Assembly (NCBI GenBank): GCA_964431685.1
Contig: CAYSLA010000037.1
Span: forward strand, 1-25,812
Direction of reading: 5' to 3'
Source of the DNA: CAYSLA01 sp964431685
Lineage (GTDB): Bacteria > Armatimonadota > UBA5829
DNA length: 25,812 bases
Under the pieces are notes generated by a model. That model saw only the letters and a program-made list of their open reading frames with translations, did not search any database and had not been told where the DNA came from. Below, one piece after another: positions 23,833 through 25,812 of the stretch (position 1 is its first letter; every line of letters begins with the position of its first letter). Both the position numbers and the translations under genes were made by a program.

Positions 23833-24719
23833 ACAAACCGGCGGGTGTCACTTCTCACGACGTAGTCGACAGAGTTCGGCGAGTATTTGGCCAGCGAAAG
23901 GTCGGCCACGCCGGGACGCTGGATCCAATGGCTACAGGCGTGCTCGTTGTATGCCTGGGGAAGGCCACGCGGATTCTCGAGTTTCTCTCTAAAGACGTGA
24001 AGGAATACCTGTGCGGCATTGCCATCGGTGTTTCGACCGACACTGAGGACGCTGAGGGTGTTGTGCTTGAGGAGGCCGACGCGTCCGCATTGACACTCGA
24101 GGACTTGGAGCGAGCCTCCGCACAGTTTGTGGGCGAGATTGAACAGAGGCCTCCAATGTACAGCGCCGTTAAGCACCAGGGCAAGCGGTTGTATGAGCTG
24201 GCCAGGGCCGGCAGGGTGGTTGAGCGACCGGCGCGCACGGTAGTTGTCACAGAGATCGTGGTGGAATCGATGGTCCCAGGTGTGGTTGCGTGCGCTGATA
24301 TGCTGGTGCGCTGCGGCAGTGGGACCTACATACGCACACTGTGCGTGGATATAGGAAAGGCTCTTGGCTATCCGGCGCACATGGCTTCGCTGCGCCGAAC
24401 AAGGGTTGGGTCGTTTGAACTGGACGGAGCGCTGAGCCTGGACGAACTCGAGCGTTGTGCAGACCACGACCTCCTGGAGGGGAGTCTGGTTTCCATAGAT
24501 GAGGCGATTTCCGAAATGCCTGCCGTTGCTGTCGACGACGCTGGCGCGAGGATGATCGCACACGGCATGAGCGTCAAAGCCGGCGCCGGGGCCGCGGTCG
24601 AAGGCGTGCCGGTGAAGATTGTGAGCGGTGTCGGGGCGTTGCTGGCCATAGGGAGCATAGATACTGCGCCGGACGGAGCCTGGATCAAGCCAAGGAAGGT
24701 CCTCATGTCCGGCGACTGA
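23811..24719 (+). CDS. truB: tRNA pseudouridine-55 synthase TruB
   Basis: Makes pseudouridine 55 in the T loop of tRNAs. N-terminal GVLSVDKPAGVTSHDVV, then KVGHAGTLDPMATGVL, where D38 is the catalytic Asp. Further on are RPPMYSAVKHQGKRLYELAR and CGSGTYIRTLCVDIGKALG, all family motifs. The 302 aa include a C-terminal PUA-like part ending KPRKVLMSGD. The ATG at 23811 is inside the end of nrnA. After its TGA there are 103 bp to the ribF start, holding a palindromic repeat. Confidence 0.97.
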   Translation: MDGVLSVDKPAGVTSHDVVDRVRRVFGQRKVGHAGTLDPMATGVLVVCLGKATRILEFLSKDVKEYLCGIAIGVSTDTEDAEGVVLEEADASALTLEDLERASAQFVGEIEQRPPMYSAVKHQGKRLYELARAGRVVERPARTVVVTEIVVESMVPGVVACADMLVRCGSGTYIRTLCVDIGKALGYPAHMASLRRTRVGSFELDGALSLDELERCADHDLLEGSLVSIDEAISEMPAVAVDDAGARMIAHGMSVKAGAGAAVEGVPVKIVSGVGALLAIGSIDTAPDGAWIKPRKVLMSGD

Positions 24720-24729
24720 AACGTCACTC

Positions 24730-24795
24730 CTGTCATTTCGAGCATAGGGAGAAATCCCCTGCAGGAAGATTCCTCACGTTCGTTCGGAATGACAG
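24730..24795. repeat. Palindromic dispersed repeat between truB and ribF
   Basis: A 66-bp element with 12-bp terminal inverted repeats, CTGTCATT-T-CGA at the left and TCG-G-AATGACAG at the right (one T-G pair). CCTGCAGG (24758-24765) lies in the middle. A related half copy is at 15964-15990, and a similar GGATGAC-type palindrome ends the window. It could act as an mRNA hairpin in the operon. Confidence 0.75.
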
Positions 24796-24822
24796 TGTAT
24801 GGCGGTGGAAACGAGTGAGCTG

Positions 24823-25788
24823 ATGTCTGTGGTCTACGGTCTCGATAGTGTTTCGGTTAACCCAGAACGTTCTGCGGTAGCCCTGGGTGTCTTTGACGCT
24901 GTCCACTGGGGTCACCGCGCGATCTTCACAAAGCTCCTGGATGTGGCCGGAAAGACCGGCCTTACATCAAAGGTCCTGACCTTCGACAAGAGTCCCACGG
25001 AACTGCTGGCCCCCGAGCGTGCTCCCCACTACATCACCACCCTTGAGCAGAGGGTCGAATTAATTGCCGCCATCGGCGTGGAGGAAGTCATTGTTGTTGA
25101 GTTTGATCGCGCCTTTGCCGAACTTGAGCCGGAGGAGTTTCTGGGCGGCGTGCTGGGAAGAAGACTCAATGCGGGAGCTGTTATTGTCGGGTCTAATTTC
25201 CGCTTTGGCAAGGGCCGCACCGGGGATATCAGGTATCTGGCAGCACGGATTGGAGAGATCAGATCCCAGTTGCACGTCGTTCCATCTGTGATAGTCGATG
25301 GCGCGCCGGTGAGTTCAACGCGCGTACGTTCCCTTGTGTCGGCAGGTTCGGTTGAGGCGGCGAGTGCGCTTCTGGGAAGACATTTCACGCTTCGCGGGGT
25401 GGTAGTCCAAGGCCGCCAGGTCGGCAGATCGATTGGTTTTCCAACTGCAAACATTCAGTGTGAAAGACGGCAACAACTGCCGGCAAAAGGCGTGTACATC
25501 GTTCAATGCATCGTCGACGGCACGCGATACGATGGGTTGTGCAACGTAGGCACGAACCCGACATTTGGGCTCGACACGCTGTCCGTTGAGGTGCATCTGA
25601 GCGCTTTCGAGGGCAACCTCTACGGCAAGACGCTGGATGTGGGATTCGTGCGTCGTCTGCGGTCGGAGATGGTGTTTGACAGCCCCGACAAACTCGTCGA
25701 ACAGATCAGGCAGGACCTTGGACAACTTGGCGCGGCCCCCGGTCCCGGAGCGCAGTCGAAGGTGGGTCCCGAATCAAGTTCGGGATGA
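24823..25788 (+). CDS. ribF: Bifunctional riboflavin kinase / FAD synthetase
   Basis: Phosphorylates riboflavin to FMN and adenylylates it to FAD. The N-terminal FAD-synthetase domain has FDAVHWGH (24-31) in place of the more usual FDGVHLGH, a later GSNFRFGKGRTGD, and SSTRVR. The C-terminal flavokinase domain has GFPTANI and GLCNVGTNPTFG. ATG at 24823 gives an N-terminus that lines up without gaps with E. coli RibF; ATG at 24799 in frame would add eight residues and start just beside the repeat. The last codons and the TGA stop are within a small palindrome (25767-25785), and the final residues (after about 305) look non-native. Length 321 aa, normal for RibF. Confidence 0.95.
   Translation: MSVVYGLDSVSVNPERSAVALGVFDAVHWGHRAIFTKLLDVAGKTGLTSKVLTFDKSPTELLAPERAPHYITTLEQRVELIAAIGVEEVIVVEFDRAFAELEPEEFLGGVLGRRLNAGAVIVGSNFRFGKGRTGDIRYLAARIGEIRSQLHVVPSVIVDGAPVSSTRVRSLVSAGSVEAASALLGRHFTLRGVVVQGRQVGRSIGFPTANIQCERRQQLPAKGVYIVQCIVDGTRYDGLCNVGTNPTFGLDTLSVEVHLSAFEGNLYGKTLDVGFVRRLRSEMVFDSPDKLVEQIRQDLGQLGAAPGPGAQSKVGPESSSG
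25767..25785. repeat. Small palindrome at the 3' end of ribF
   Basis: TCCCGAA, loop TCAAG, TTCGGGA, followed by TGAC. This is the CCCGAA...TTCGGGATGAC type of dispersed repeat found in many bacterial genomes. The ribF stop codon TGA (25786-25788) directly follows the right arm, so the element appears to have supplied the present C-terminus. Confidence 0.65.
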
Positions 25789-25812
25789 CGAGTAACGCGT
25801 AGGGTGCGGCTC

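Noticed and set aside
1..25812. CRISPR arrays, prophage, transposase or toxin-antitoxin genes
   Set aside because: No regularly spaced direct repeats and no integrase, transposase, cas or phage-like proteins were seen; all confident genes are housekeeping or metabolic.

Overview
The window looks like a metagenome-assembled bacterial scaffold. It is moderately GC-rich and has three runs of exactly 100 N (5826-5925, 8332-8431, 22049-22148), the usual scaffolding placeholder. The translation/RNA block (nusA-ylxR-infB, then ylxP-rbfA-nrnA-truB-ribF) together with SecDF, RecJ and sigma70-type promoters show a bacterium. No rRNA or other decisive marker is present, so the phylum is open. An Armatimonadota-like or other deep Terrabacteria-type lineage is only a guess. 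TAG is an ordinary stop here (nusA, ylxR, infB, panD, metV), and TTG/GTG starts are common.

Layout. 3-2069 (+): a large glycoside-hydrolase-like protein, cut by the window edge and interrupted by an in-frame TAG. 2313-6855 (+): a tight carotenoid operon of crtI-type desaturase, crtB, a UbiA-family lycopene-elongase-like prenyltransferase, and a glycosyltransferase fused in frame to type I isopentenyl-diphosphate isomerase (IDI). The gap inside that last gene is false: its two edges carry the same 55 bp, and collapsing them restores one 407-codon frame. 7064-9354 (+): secD and secF around a real gap, behind a perfect TTGACA-17-TATAAT promoter. 9478-11199 (+): recJ. 11313-15779 (-): a one-carbon cluster transcribed acsE-like, metF, metV, fhs, then a small Pro/Gly-rich membrane protein. 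16128-17352 (+): panD and a ComF-like phosphoribosyltransferase. 17324-18175 (-): cdsA. 18380-25788 (+): nusA, ylxR, infB, gap, ylxP, rbfA, nrnA, truB, ribF. The usual rimP and ylxQ are missing from this block.

How the genes fit together. In the carotenoid operon, CrtB makes phytoene, the CrtI-type enzyme desaturates it, the UbiA enzyme probably adds C5 units from DMAPP, IDI makes DMAPP from IPP, and the glycosyltransferase may cap a hydroxylated product. This predicts an acyclic C45/C50, possibly glycosylated, membrane carotenoid. No cyclase is seen. The minus-strand cluster encodes formate activation, methylene-THF reduction and methyl transfer to a corrinoid protein, which is most of the methyl branch of the Wood-Ljungdahl pathway. 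CODH/ACS, FolD and formate dehydrogenase are not in the window.

The best candidates for something new are the glycosyltransferase-IDI fusion and a 19-bp motif with an inverted repeat that lies upstream of both the carotenoid and secDF promoters. The longest stretch without a gene (15780-16127) holds two divergent promoters and a partial dispersed repeat.
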